64,000 bases of DNA from VXYK01 sp965214565 (GCA_965214565.1 OZ243951.1:2790001-2854000); one strand, 5' to 3'; positions 8,356 to 16,911 are shown, counted from the first letter of the stretch. Made by a program: numbers and translations. Notes: a model not told the origin generated them from the letters alone.

Positions 8356-8783
8356 TCTTTCAACGAATTGTTGGAAGCAAGCAGTTGCTTGATCCGGTTG
8401 GTGACAGTCTGGCGGTTCCGGTGCATCTTCTCGTAGGCGAGAATCTCAGCGAGTTCAGCATCTGAGAGCGATTCGAGTCTCGCCAGCAACTGCGGTGCCG
8501 AGAAGGAGCCGTAGTCCTCGATCGGCAAAGATGCAGCATCGGAGTTCGGTTTGCCCTGATCGTCGTGATCGTCGGGTTCATCGGCTAGCTCGTGATCAGA
8601 ATCCCGTCGGAGATTGTCGGCGACCCCCCCGGCGACCCTGCCGGCGAGTTGGGCGAGTACTACCTGCCCCCGGCCGCGATCAGCCAGCTTGGGTATCAGC
8701 TCCTTGGCCTCCAACAGCAGGCCGATCGGTGCATAGACGAATAGATCAAGCAGTTGCTCGCCGAGGTTCTCATTCTCGTTCAC
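8352..8783 (-). CDS. Unknown small protein coupled to the zinc-ribbon gene
   Basis: A 143-residue protein starting at GTG 8783, chosen because this GTG overlaps the upstream TGA (GTGA). The open frame extends 11 codons further without ribosome-site support. The N-terminal 50 residues form an amphipathic helix pair (LLDLFVYAPIGLLLEAKEL and KLADRGRGQVVLAQLAGR). A D-rich disordered stretch follows. The C-terminal 50 residues (LLARLESLSDAELAEILAYEK and after) are helical and resemble a small DNA- or protein-binding helical pair. No family name is offered. Confidence 0.75.
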   Translation of the reverse strand: MNENENLGEQLLDLFVYAPIGLLLEAKELIPKLADRGRGQVVLAQLAGRVAGGVADNLRRDSDHELADEPDDHDDQGKPNSDAASLPIEDYGSFSAPQLLARLESLSDAELAEILAYEKMHRNRQTVTNRIKQLLASNNSLKE

Positions 8784-9283
8784 GAGACACCGAGAGGCCC
8801 GCCACAATGTGGGCATTCATCGTCGACGACCGCTGCGCTGTTGACCAACAAGAAGCAGTGCGGACACGAGAACTCGTTGTCTCCGCGGGCGACAACCTGT
8901 TCAGCGTCACCCGATCCGCCGGGAGCGGACCTCACTGTGGACGTCTCCTCCTCGTCCTCCTCGGCCTGGTCGTCCCCGGCGGCAATGCGTTCTTTCAAGA
9001 TCGCGTCGAGGTCGGCCTCTATGTCGTCTTCGTCGTCGTCGTCTTCGTCCTCGTCGAGATCGTCGTCAAGATCGCCGTTCAGGTCGTCGTCTTCGTCCTC
9101 GTCGGGATCGTCGCCGTCGAGATCCTCGTCAAGGTCCTCGTCGATGTCTTCTTCGAGGTCCTCTTCGTCGATGTCGGGATCGAAGCCGTCGTCGAGACCG
9201 TTGTCTTCGATACCGTCGGTTTCGAGACCGCTGTCACTGAGGTCCTTGCCTTCGTCGTCGTGTTCAGAGAGGTTGTCGTTCAC
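8780..9283 (-). CDS. Acidic protein with a C-terminal zinc ribbon (DUF4193-like)
   Basis: A 167-residue protein starting at GTG 9283 with AGGA seven to ten bases upstream. About residues 20-105 are an almost uninterrupted Asp/Glu run with Leu or Ile roughly every fourth residue. The C-terminus is a four-cysteine zinc ribbon made of CPHC and CPHCGG knuckles separated by 13 residues. The layout recalls the actinobacterial DUF4193 proteins, whose function is unknown. Its 3' end overlaps the next gene by four bases. The acidic DNA is a degenerate GAC/GAT/GAG run, not a clean tandem repeat. Confidence 0.75.
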   Translation of the reverse strand: MNDNLSEHDDEGKDLSDSGLETDGIEDNGLDDGFDPDIDEEDLEEDIDEDLDEDLDGDDPDEDEDDDLNGDLDDDLDEDEDDDDEDDIEADLDAILKERIAAGDDQAEEDEEETSTVRSAPGGSGDAEQVVARGDNEFSCPHCFLLVNSAAVVDDECPHCGGPLGVS

Positions 9284-9357
9284 CGGTGGTCCTGAAGCCA
9301 GAATTGTTGACGCGGAGCATAGACAATGCGAAGCCCGAAGCAACCTCAGAGAGAGGA

Positions 9358-10977
9358 TTAACCCAGATCGCGTTCTTGGCGGCGCTTCTCCGCACGTTGT
9401 TCCGCAGATAGGCGTCCCAGCGCTGTGTCAGTCGAATGATCGACGAAGCGCATGGCCTCGGCCAGAGCAAGGTGCCCTGCCTTCTCGGCGATCTGAGTGT
9501 GCATTCGTTGACAGATGCGACGGTAGGCCTCGTGTCCCTGCGGCGTGGTGCGCAACTCGAGCATGTGCATTGCCTCGCGTGCGTTGAACTGCATCGAGTA
9601 GCGGATCCGGTAAGCCAACGACACCGCGTAGCAGGCGCTGTCGCGATGGTCTGCTGCGAGCGCGTTGTGGAGCGATTCAGAGCGCGCCATTGCCGAGCGG
9701 TACTCCTCGGAGACTCCGGCGGCATCAACTGCGTCCGGAACCACGTATCCGTGACGTGGCGACAGCGGCTGCCAGTCGATGGTGAGCATCCGATGGCGTT
9801 GCAGATCCCTGAAAGCTCCGTAGTCCGACAGGACGTCGAAGCGGTATCCGGTGCGTTCGAAGGCTCGACCGGGGCGATGGCGGCGGTTGCTTCGGTAGCC
9901 GACGTAGGCCTTGATCACGTCGATCCGCTCGTCCACCGACATCTGCTGTACCCGTGCCTCGAGCATCCGCTCAGAAAGTGAGGTGTAGGGATACAGGCAC
10001 GCGGTCACGACCTTCAATTCACCTTCGGGATCAAAGTCGACCAGTTCAACGACGTCGTCGTCGACCACTCCCCCGGTTTCGTAGCCGAATATTCGATCGC
10101 TGACCGCTTCCATGGAGTCGCGGGTGTCGGTGAGGTAGTTCGTTGCCCGCACCCCGCGATCGGGGAGATCGACACGCTTGAGAAACGAAGGGATCACCTT
10201 GCGCAGTTCGGCCAGCATCAGTTCCGCATAGGCGCGCGATTCCGGCAACGGGTGGCTTCTCATTCGCAACAGCAGGGCTTCGTATGCCTGTCCGGTGCCG
10301 TATATGCCGACATTGGACAGCGAAGCCGCCGGCAGCATGCCGCGGATCGCGTCGAGCGAGCGGGCCTGAATGGCGATCCGGTAGGCGAAATCGCTGTCAC
10401 CGTCGTTCTTCGGGACCACCTCGCGAAAAAATGTCTGCATCTGCGGAATCAGTTGCGAGTAGCCCTCGAAGATCCTGTCCATGTCTGCCACATAGCGCGT
10501 GCCGAGCGGAGAACTCATGATCTGGGGATCGCGGTAGTAGCGGTAACGCCCTCCCAGTCGTTGGTCATAGGCGATGTAGCGGGTGCTCTGCTCGAGGTAG
10601 GCCATCAGGCGACCCCACTCGAGAATCTTGGTCAAGACGTTGGATGCCTGCTCGCAGGCGAGGTGGACACCGCCGAGCTGGGCCACACTGTCGTCGCCGT
10701 ATTCGAAGAAGACTCGGTCGTAGAGTTCTTCGGCGCGGCGCAGTCCCACTGTTGCGTCGATCGTCCGGTCGCCTTCAATATCGAGGTCTCCGACGAACTC
10801 TTGGAGGAACAACCGTCTCAGGCTCAGCGATGAACGAGAGTACCTCGCGAAAAGCGCCCCCTTGACGACTTCGGGAAGGTTTACCAACGCGAACACGGGC
10901 TGGTCGAGGTTCGTGAAATAGCGACGAAGTATGTCGGCCTCGTCGGCGGTGAAGTCCTCGGCGATGTAGACCGTCAT
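9358..10977 (-). CDS. ThyX-like protein with two tandem FAD-dependent thymidylate synthase domains
   Basis: A 539-residue protein, over twice the usual ThyX length. The first half has a ThyX-like segment at about 121-134 (WGRLMAYLEQSTRY, aligning with the RHRxxSxNExSxRY motif) and an AIRGMLPAA helix at 210-218. The second half has RHRMLTIDWQPLSPR at 394-408 and the substrate-binding helix FNAREAMHMLELR at 464-476. Neither half carries the full canonical motif, so activity as a thymidylate synthase (dUMP to dTMP with folate and FAD) is uncertain. The single long chain may replace the ThyX tetramer interface. No other thyA or thyX is in the window. Confidence 0.7.
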   Translation of the reverse strand: MTVYIAEDFTADEADILRRYFTNLDQPVFALVNLPEVVKGALFARYSRSSLSLRRLFLQEFVGDLDIEGDRTIDATVGLRRAEELYDRVFFEYGDDSVAQLGGVHLACEQASNVLTKILEWGRLMAYLEQSTRYIAYDQRLGGRYRYYRDPQIMSSPLGTRYVADMDRIFEGYSQLIPQMQTFFREVVPKNDGDSDFAYRIAIQARSLDAIRGMLPAASLSNVGIYGTGQAYEALLLRMRSHPLPESRAYAELMLAELRKVIPSFLKRVDLPDRGVRATNYLTDTRDSMEAVSDRIFGYETGGVVDDDVVELVDFDPEGELKVVTACLYPYTSLSERMLEARVQQMSVDERIDVIKAYVGYRSNRRHRPGRAFERTGYRFDVLSDYGAFRDLQRHRMLTIDWQPLSPRHGYVVPDAVDAAGVSEEYRSAMARSESLHNALAADHRDSACYAVSLAYRIRYSMQFNAREAMHMLELRTTPQGHEAYRRICQRMHTQIAEKAGHLALAEAMRFVDHSTDTALGRLSAEQRAEKRRQERDLG

Positions 10978-10988
10978 TCGTGCGGAGC

Positions 10989-12164
10989 TTATTCGTTCGG
11001 CTTGAATGAGCCGCGGATGGCGGGCAACGCCTCGGGGTCGCCCCAGCAGTCGACGATGGTCATCGCCATGTTCATTGCGCCGTCGATGACTGCTTGATCC
11101 GCCGCGTCGGAACGAGCATGGACAGCGAACTCCGGCGTGTGGATCGCAACACCCTTGGGCGCCACTTTGATGATCGGATGGATCGAGGGGACAGCGTGGC
11201 TGACGTTGCCCATGTCGGTGCTCCCAACGACGATTCGCCTGTCGTCTTGGGGGTTGACGACCCGGCCGTTGGCTGCTGAGTTGTTCACGTAGAGATCGAG
11301 CAGCGGCTCGCTGTCGACCATGTTGTAGAAGGGCGGGTCCTTCCAGACGCTGTGCATCTCACAGCCCGCTGCAGTCGCCCCGGCTTCAAGGCAGGCACTG
11401 AAACGCTCCTTGAGGCGTTGGAGACTGTCGACGTTGCCGGACCTCACGTACCACTGAGTCGCTGCAGCGGAGGGGACGATATTGGGTTTCGTCCCGGCGT
11501 CGGTGAAGATGCCGTGGATTCGTTCGTTGGGCGCGATGTGCTGGCGGAGCGCCGCGACTGCGTTGTAGCCGAGCACGGCTGCGTCGAGCGCGTTGCGTCC
11601 CAGATGGGGGGCTGCGGCTGCGTGGGCCGCCTTCCCGGAGTAGGTGACGTCGACGGTGTGGACCGCGATCACCTCCATCTTCTCGATGTCGTGGTCGGCG
11701 GGGTGGACCATCATGGCCGCGTCGATGTCGTCGAAGGCGCCTCTGCGGATCATGAACTCCTTGCCGCCGCCGCCCTCCTCGGCCGGTGTGCCGAGAATGG
11801 CGACACGTCCGCCGAGCGCTTCAGCCACTGTGGCGGCGGCGAGTCCGGCGCCGAGCCCCGCAGCGGCGATCACATTGTGGCCGCACGCGTGACCGATCCC
11901 AGGGAGTGCATCGTATTCGCAGCACACCGCAATGGTCGGGCCCGAAGTTCCGACTCGGGCGTCGAAAGCAGTCGACATGTCGTATGCGCCGCGGTCAACG
12001 GACAGCCCCTCTTCTTCGATGGCACTGGTAAGGACCTCGTGGGCGTGATGCTCCTCGAACCCGAGTTCTGGGTTTGCATGCAACGAGTGCGAGATCTCCA
12101 GCAGCTTCGGCGTCAGACGCTCGACTTCGGCTCGGACCGACTTCTTCGCCTCGATTACATCCAT
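10989..12164 (-). CDS. M20-family metallopeptidase / amidohydrolase
   Basis: A 391-residue enzyme with the M20D (AbgB/HipO-like) pattern: GHACGHNVIAAAGLGAG supplies metal ligands, the catalytic Glu lies in PAEEGGGG, and HPADHD and VGSTDMGNVSHAVPSIHP follow. It probably hydrolyses an N-acyl or aminobenzoyl amino acid. It ends 11 bases upstream of the ThyX-like gene on the same strand, so the two may be co-transcribed. The 75 bases before its start hold no gene. Confidence 0.85.
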   Translation of the reverse strand: MDVIEAKKSVRAEVERLTPKLLEISHSLHANPELGFEEHHAHEVLTSAIEEEGLSVDRGAYDMSTAFDARVGTSGPTIAVCCEYDALPGIGHACGHNVIAAAGLGAGLAAATVAEALGGRVAILGTPAEEGGGGKEFMIRRGAFDDIDAAMMVHPADHDIEKMEVIAVHTVDVTYSGKAAHAAAAPHLGRNALDAAVLGYNAVAALRQHIAPNERIHGIFTDAGTKPNIVPSAAATQWYVRSGNVDSLQRLKERFSACLEAGATAAGCEMHSVWKDPPFYNMVDSEPLLDLYVNNSAANGRVVNPQDDRRIVVGSTDMGNVSHAVPSIHPIIKVAPKGVAIHTPEFAVHARSDAADQAVIDGAMNMAMTIVDCWGDPEALPAIRGSFKPNE

Positions 12165-12239
12165 CCGGCGATTCTAGGGCTGCCCTTTCGTCGCTCGGGG
12201 TGTTCACGTCGGGAAATCTGTAGTGGGACCGAGCAGGGT

Positions 12240-12851
12240 TCAGATCCAGACGTCCAGCGCTTCGGGTTCGACTCGGATGCTCAACGTCCGGGCTTCGCCG
12301 ATGCTGATTCCGTCGAGGGCCACAGGGGTGGTTCGGGCGAGTTCCATTTGGGCGGCGTGACAGCGGCGGATCTTGATTTGCGGGTGGGGCACATGCGTTC
12401 CGGAACGCAGTCTGGAGCGAGCCTTCAAGCGCTCGGAGAAACTCGGGTCCGCTTCGATGAGGTCGAGTCTTCCGTCACCGGGGTGAGCTTTGGGAGCGAT
12501 GTTGTAGTCACCCATGAAGGCAGCGTTCGCGGCGATCACGATCGGGCCGCGCCACCAGGAGCGGCGTGCCACCAGATGGGACACGAACCAGACCAGACGT
12601 CCGTCGACCAGCGCCATCCCCAAGTCGATCTGCACATGGGTCCCCTCCCCCGCCCGCAGCGAGACCTCGTTGTCAGCAACGCCCAAGGTCCGCGCCAGGT
12701 CACCACCGAGCAGGCACAACGGTGGGGTGGGTTTGCGCGCTCGTCGTGACGCGCTGATCGCTTCGTTGGCCTCGGCGTCGTTGTTGACGAAGATCGCATC
12801 GTCAGGAACCGGTTCGGGTCTCCCCCAGTCCGTCCCCTTGCGGATGCTCAC
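12240..12851 (-). CDS. Lipid-kinase-like C-terminal domain protein, kinase domain missing
   Basis: A 203-residue protein resembling only the beta-sandwich C-terminal half of YegS/DgkB-type lipid kinases: NAAFMGDYNIAPKAHPGDGRLDLIEA at about 107-132, then a final VALDGISIGEARTLSIRVEPEAL strand pair. The N-terminal NAD-kinase-type catalytic domain, which carries the GGDGT motif, is absent; LLGGDLARTLG at about 47-57 is the nearest resemblance. Its GTG start overlaps the tatC stop (GTGA), so it is coupled to tatC and not simply a broken end. Function unknown. Confidence 0.6.
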   Translation of the reverse strand: MSIRKGTDWGRPEPVPDDAIFVNNDAEANEAISASRRARKPTPPLCLLGGDLARTLGVADNEVSLRAGEGTHVQIDLGMALVDGRLVWFVSHLVARRSWWRGPIVIAANAAFMGDYNIAPKAHPGDGRLDLIEADPSFSERLKARSRLRSGTHVPHPQIKIRRCHAAQMELARTTPVALDGISIGEARTLSIRVEPEALDVWI

Positions 12852-13630
12852 TGCGTTCGGGCCTTCTTCGCGGCTCTTCGATTCCGTATGCGACCGAACA
12901 GGATGGCGATCTCATAGAAGATGTACATGGGCACTGACAACACGCCGAGGGTGAAGGGGTCACCGCTCGGAGTGATGACCGCCACGAGGGCGACGATGCC
13001 GACGACGGCATAGCGCCGACCGCTTCGCAGCGTCTGGTTGTCGACGATGTCGAGCACCTGCAGGAAGATCAGGATGATCGGGAACTCGAATCCGATCCCG
13101 AAGGCGAGGATCATCTTGATCACGAAGCCCAGGTACTCATTGGGTGCGTACCATTCGACGAGGTCTTCGCCGCCCAACTGGGAGAGGAACTCGAGAGCCC
13201 GCGGGATTGTCCAGTATGCGAGGCCTGCGCCCGCGAAGAAGAGCGCCACGCCGCTGACCATGAAGGCGATCGCGAATCGTTTTTCGTGCGAGAACAGTCC
13301 TGGGGCCACGAAACGCCAGGTCTGCCACAACAGCACGGGGATCGAGGCGATGAGTCCGCCGTATCCCGCGACCGAGATTCGCACACTGAAGGGCTCGAAG
13401 GGATTGCGGGCATACAGTTGGCATCCCGAGCCGAACACTTCGGTTGCGCTGCGATCAGACTCAGGCAGCGAGCGACAGTACGGTTCGAGCAGGAAGTCCA
13501 GGATCCACGGATAGGCGAACCAGCACGCGACCGCGCCGACGGCGATCGTGATGAGCGAGATGACGATCCGACGACGGAGCTCCGTCAGGTGCTCCATGAG
13601 CGTCATTGGTGTCTCTTCTTTTGTGCTCAT
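12848..13630 (-). CDS. tatC: Sec-independent protein translocase TatC
   Basis: A 260-residue, six-helix membrane protein. The N-terminus MTLMEHLTELRRRI carries the conserved cytoplasmic motif that reads twin-arginine signals, followed by PFEPFSVRI and a Pro-bracketed helix FEFPIILIFLQVL. TatC forms the receptor for folded Tat substrates with the TatA/B protein encoded immediately upstream (ATGA overlap). Length is usual for the family. Confidence 0.93.
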   Translation of the reverse strand: MSTKEETPMTLMEHLTELRRRIVISLITIAVGAVACWFAYPWILDFLLEPYCRSLPESDRSATEVFGSGCQLYARNPFEPFSVRISVAGYGGLIASIPVLLWQTWRFVAPGLFSHEKRFAIAFMVSGVALFFAGAGLAYWTIPRALEFLSQLGGEDLVEWYAPNEYLGFVIKMILAFGIGFEFPIILIFLQVLDIVDNQTLRSGRRYAVVGIVALVAVITPSGDPFTLGVLSVPMYIFYEIAILFGRIRNRRAAKKARTQ

Positions 13631-14079
13631 GGAGTGGCGGCTTGAGCGTTGGTGTCGTTCGCGGCTTCAGTGTTGTCTGCTGCTGTGTCGTCGTTCGCGG
13701 CTTCAGTGTTGTCTGCTGCTGTGTCGTCGTTCGCGGCTTCAGTGCTGTCTGCTGCTGTGTCGTCCGTTGCTGTGTCGTCCGTCGCGCTGTCACCGGCAGC
13801 GGTGGAGTCGTCTGCGGGGGGACCTGTGACAGCGGTGTCGGCTGTCGTGGCAACCGATTCGGAAGCGACCACGCGTGCACCCTCGGCCCGGGCCTCGGCT
13901 TCAACGATCGGGTCCTGCATCGCTTCGCGCATCTCTTTTTGAAATCCGCCGGAAATCCGCTTCAACTCGGTGAGCGCTCTACCGACCTGACGAGCGGCGT
14001 AGGGCAGTTTCTTTGGTCCGAGAACCACCAGTGCCACCAGCAGGATGACGACCACTTCCATACCGCCCAGATTTCCCAT
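13627..14079 (-). CDS. TatA/TatB-family translocase subunit with a repetitive acidic tail
   Basis: A 150-residue protein with one N-terminal helix (MEVVVILLVALVVLGPKKLP) and the amphipathic helix YAARQVGRALTELKR, the TatA/B signature. Whether it acts as TatA or TatB is unclear; no second copy lies nearby. From about residue 85 the tail is Ala/Asp/Thr-rich and includes three copies of a 12-residue repeat. It overlaps tatC (ATGA). This tatA-tatC position downstream of pafABC matches mycobacteria. Confidence 0.85.
   Translation of the reverse strand: MGNLGGMEVVVILLVALVVLGPKKLPYAARQVGRALTELKRISGGFQKEMREAMQDPIVEAEARAEGARVVASESVATTADTAVTGPPADDSTAAGDSATDDTATDDTAADSTEAANDDTAADNTEAANDDTAADNTEAANDTNAQAATP
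13654..13761. repeat. Three tandem 36-bp repeats in the TatA/B tail
   Basis: The 36-base unit beginning GTCGTTCGCGGCTTCAGTG starts at 13654, 13690 and 13726. The first two copies are identical over the parts I compared; the third has a change (GTGTTG to GTGCTG). The unit encodes DDTAADNTEAAN. Frame is kept, so copy number can vary without breaking the gene. Confidence 0.85.
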
Positions 14080-14088
14080 GCGCAGAGC

Positions 14089-14337
14089 CTACCGAGCGTC
14101 GTATCCGCGCCGCGAACGGAGCCGACGGATAGTCACGGCACTCTCGAGTTGGTGCATTCGGGCAGACAAGGCACCGGTGAGATGCAGCAGATCGTCGTTG
14201 GCTACGCCTGCCGAGCGGGCGCGCCTCATCGAGTGGCGCAACAGTGCCATCTCTCTGGAGACCCTTTGCAGTGAGACTGTCAGCACCACCACAGACACGA
14301 TCACCGCGGCGGCCACCAGCATCAAGCTCCAACTCAT
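14089..14337 (-). CDS. Small single-span membrane protein of unknown function
   Basis: An 82-residue protein starting at ATG 14337. Residues 3-22 are a hydrophobic helix (LMLVAAAVIVSVVVLTVSL) followed by a positively charged helix and a C-terminal heptad-like stretch (LLHLTGALSARMHQLESAV). The open frame continues upstream of 14337 into antisense sequence, but only this portion has a protein-like composition. It lies 9 bases upstream of the TatA/B gene on the same strand and may belong to that transcript. Confidence 0.6.
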   Translation of the reverse strand: MSWSLMLVAAAVIVSVVVLTVSLQRVSREMALLRHSMRRARSAGVANDDLLHLTGALSARMHQLESAVTIRRLRSRRGYDAR

Positions 14338-14382
14338 GGGGCGAGCGTATCGCAGTAGCTTTCGTCGTTTCTCAATGGCCGC

Positions 14383-15108
14383 GTGCGCATACTGGCAATC
14401 GTGAAGACGCGTTATGCGCCCCTCGGAGGTCCGGTGATCCTCTTTGCGCACCGGGGGGCGAGGACCCTGGAGAGGGAGAACACGCTTGCCGCTTTCAAGC
14501 GGGCGGCGGAACTCGGCGCGACAGGAATCGAGAGCGATGCATGGCTGAGCAAAGACGGTCAGGTCGTGTTGGACCACGACGGTTACCACCGAAGGTTCCC
14601 CCGAAAGTGGATCAAAGACGCCGACAGAGCCGATTTGGCCGCACACATCCCCACCCTGGGCGAGTTCTACAACTCCGTGGGCACTGACCTTCCGCTGAGT
14701 CTGGACCTGAAGGACCCTTCAGCCTTCGCTCCGACCGTTTCCACAGCACGGGAGTTCGGCGCGCAACAACGGTTGTGGATCTGCCACTCCGACCTTGAAG
14801 TGTTGTCGCAGTGGCGCCGAGCCGCTCCTGATGTGCGCCTCGTCAACTCGACTGCGACCAAACGGCTGGCGCGCGGCCCCGAACGCCGCGCCGCCGAACT
14901 CAGTTCTGCGGGCATCGACGCGGTCAATCTTCGCCAGGGTGAATGGAGCGCTGGACTGGTTGCGCTCTTCCACCGGTTCAAGGTGCTCGCCTTTGCTTGG
15001 GACGCTCAGTACGAACGCCAGTTGGCGTCGCTCATCGACATGGGAATCGATGCGGTCTACAGCGACGACGTCGAGCGGATGGTGGCAGTGGCGGCCACTT
15101 TTGCCTGA
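14383..15108 (+). CDS. Glycerophosphodiester phosphodiesterase
   Basis: A 241-residue TIM-barrel enzyme with the GDPD signature: AHRGARTLERENTLAAF at about 22-38 (His23, Arg24, Glu32), GIESDAW at 49-54 and VVLDHDGYHRR. It hydrolyses glycerophosphodiesters to glycerol-3-phosphate and an alcohol. The start is GTG 14383; a second GTG at 14401 is possible. It reads against the surrounding leftward locus and shares a 45-base divergent gap with the small membrane protein gene. Confidence 0.88.
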   Translation: MRILAIVKTRYAPLGGPVILFAHRGARTLERENTLAAFKRAAELGATGIESDAWLSKDGQVVLDHDGYHRRFPRKWIKDADRADLAAHIPTLGEFYNSVGTDLPLSLDLKDPSAFAPTVSTAREFGAQQRLWICHSDLEVLSQWRRAAPDVRLVNSTATKRLARGPERRAAELSSAGIDAVNLRQGEWSAGLVALFHRFKVLAFAWDAQYERQLASLIDMGIDAVYSDDVERMVAVAATFA

Positions 15109-15158
15109 ACGGCGGCGTGCCCGGTCACATGAAACCGCGGGTCATTTGCAACCGCGGG

Positions 15159-15935
15159 TCACAGGAGACTGATGTCTCCGAGGGGCCAGAGCTTGATGGA
15201 GGCCCGGCCGACGATCGAGTCGATGTCGATGGGGCCGAAGGTGCGGGAATCAGTGCTGCCCTCGCGGTTGTCGCCCATCACGAAGACCGTCCCCTCCGGC
15301 ACGAGGCAGCGGTCCACCGACGGCGGATCGTCGGCGCAGTCCATCAGCATTCCGTTGATGAACGTTCGGTTGCTGCCCACGTACGGCTCGGAGTACGGCT
15401 CACCTTCGATCAGGACCTGCCCGTTGGCGAATGAGATGGTCTCCCCGGGCAGGGCGATGACCCGCTTGATGAAATCGTTGATCTGACCGGGTGCATTGTC
15501 GGGCTTGGAGAAGACGATCACATCCCCGCGCCCGACGTCGCCGAATCGATAGCTGAGTTTGTTGACCAGCACCCGGTCATCTTCATGAAGGGTGTCTCTC
15601 ATGGAACTCGACGGGATGTAGTAGACCTGCAGCAGGAACGTCCGTATCAACAACGCCATGGCCAGCGCGCAAACGGCTACGAGCACCCATTCGAGCAGTG
15701 TCCGTAGAAGTTCCTGTGCAGCCGAGGACTGGCCGGGCGGTGCGTCTTCGTCGTCCGAGCCGTGTTGCTCGTCGAGTTCGGTCCGGTCAGGGTCCGTGGA
15801 GTCGACGGCCGGCCGGGTCAGGGAAGGTTCGGCTCCAGCGTCTGTGAGTCCATCGGCTGAAGTGGACGAAGCCCCGGAGTCCCTCACAACCCACGACGAT
15901 ACCGCCATGCTGAACCGAAGGCGTGGGGACGCCAT
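15159..15935 (-). CDS. lepB: Signal peptidase I
   Basis: A 258-residue protein with a long acidic cytoplasmic N-terminus (about 1-75), one membrane helix (about 80-103) and the type I signal peptidase catalytic domain. The nucleophile is Ser111 in IPSSSM; the general base is Lys157 in DFIKRVIALPGE; GDNREGSTDSR completes the family motifs. It cleaves signal peptides of secreted proteins. The ATG at 15935 is chosen because it follows the pafC stop by 13 bases; the frame extends 19 codons upstream into pafC. Its place between pafC and tat genes is unlike mycobacteria. Confidence 0.88.
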   Translation of the reverse strand: MASPRLRFSMAVSSWVVRDSGASSTSADGLTDAGAEPSLTRPAVDSTDPDRTELDEQHGSDDEDAPPGQSSAAQELLRTLLEWVLVAVCALAMALLIRTFLLQVYYIPSSSMRDTLHEDDRVLVNKLSYRFGDVGRGDVIVFSKPDNAPGQINDFIKRVIALPGETISFANGQVLIEGEPYSEPYVGSNRTFINGMLMDCADDPPSVDRCLVPEGTVFVMGDNREGSTDSRTFGPIDIDSIVGRASIKLWPLGDISLL

Positions 15936-15948
15936 GAAGCTGCGCTTG

Positions 15949-16911
15949 TCAGCGGTAGCGCTCCAAAACCCGGTTCGCGGCCTCAGACACAAGATCGGGT
16001 GACAGCGGAGCGTCGATCGCGACGATCTCCGCGGAGGGGCCGAGCCGCAGCATCAGGCGTTCGAGCCAGCCGACGGCCGACACAGCCATGCTCACCGTCA
16101 AGAAGCCGGCCTCGTCGGTTTCCAGCGACTCCGTCGGGTACTGCTCGGCGACCCAGGCGCTGTCAGGGTTCAGGCGCAGCACCACCCTCGGGTCGTCTCC
16201 GCCCGGAGTGAAGATCCCCGCAGGGCCGGTCGGCTGATGCTCGACGTCTTCGCCAGTGAGTCGGACTGAACGGATTCGGTCCACGCGGAACACCCGTTGC
16301 GCTCCGGCTCGGTGACACCAGGCGTCGAGATACCAGTTGCCGTTGTCGCTGAACACCCTCGATGGCTCGACGATACGTTGAGTGAGTTCATCGCGCCCGT
16401 AGGCGTAGTACTCGATGTCGACCTGTTCCTGGCGGCTGACGGCCGACCTCAAAGGCGCCAGCGTCTCGCGGCCGGCGTCGCCGAGGCGCACCTCCACCGC
16501 TTGATCGGCTGCTTCGCCCAGCGTCATGGAGAGCTTGGTGAGCGCCCGTAGGAGTGGGCCGGCCTCCTCGTTGTCCTCCTCGGACCCGAATTGATCACTG
16601 AGCAGTGAATGTGCGGCGGTCAGTAGGCGTGCCCCCTCGCTTGGGGTGAGGCGCAGTGGACGCGAGAACCAGTCTGCGTAGCTGATCTGCACCTCGTCGT
16701 CGGAGATGTCCACCTCGATCATCGAGTCCGGCGTGAACGGATGCACGCCGACGAAGAACACAACCCCGGTGAGGTCTTCAACGAGCTGGGACCTCGGGTA
16801 GTCGAAGCGGGAGACTATCTCGTCGATGGGAGCGCCCTGCTGCTGAACAACCCATGGAATGACCGCCAAGAGACGCGTCATCCGTTCAGAGGCGGTCAGC
16901 TTGGGGTTCAT
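15949..16911 (-). CDS. pafC: WYL-domain transcriptional regulator PafC
   Basis: A 320-residue protein with an N-terminal winged-helix-like region and a central WYL domain (QVDIEYYAYGRDELTQRIVEPSRV and WYLDAWCHRAGAQRVFRVDRI). It overlaps the pafB stop by four bases (ATGA). In mycobacteria PafB and PafC act together as an activator of the LexA-independent DNA-damage response and are co-encoded with pafA. Position and pairing support the same role here. Confidence 0.85.
   Translation of the reverse strand: MNPKLTASERMTRLLAVIPWVVQQQGAPIDEIVSRFDYPRSQLVEDLTGVVFFVGVHPFTPDSMIEVDISDDEVQISYADWFSRPLRLTPSEGARLLTAAHSLLSDQFGSEEDNEEAGPLLRALTKLSMTLGEAADQAVEVRLGDAGRETLAPLRSAVSRQEQVDIEYYAYGRDELTQRIVEPSRVFSDNGNWYLDAWCHRAGAQRVFRVDRIRSVRLTGEDVEHQPTGPAGIFTPGGDDPRVVLRLNPDSAWVAEQYPTESLETDEAGFLTVSMAVSAVGWLERLMLRLGPSAEIVAIDAPLSPDLVSEAANRVLERYR

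Noticed and set aside
13654..13761. Regular 36-bp repeats as a possible CRISPR array
   Set aside because: The units are contiguous without spacers and encode an in-frame peptide repeat in the Tat subunit.
15133..15161. Direct repeat AACCGCGGGTCA at about 15133 and 15150 as an operator or attachment site
   Set aside because: It lies in the short convergent gap between two gene ends, where an operator is unlikely, and no mobile gene is near.
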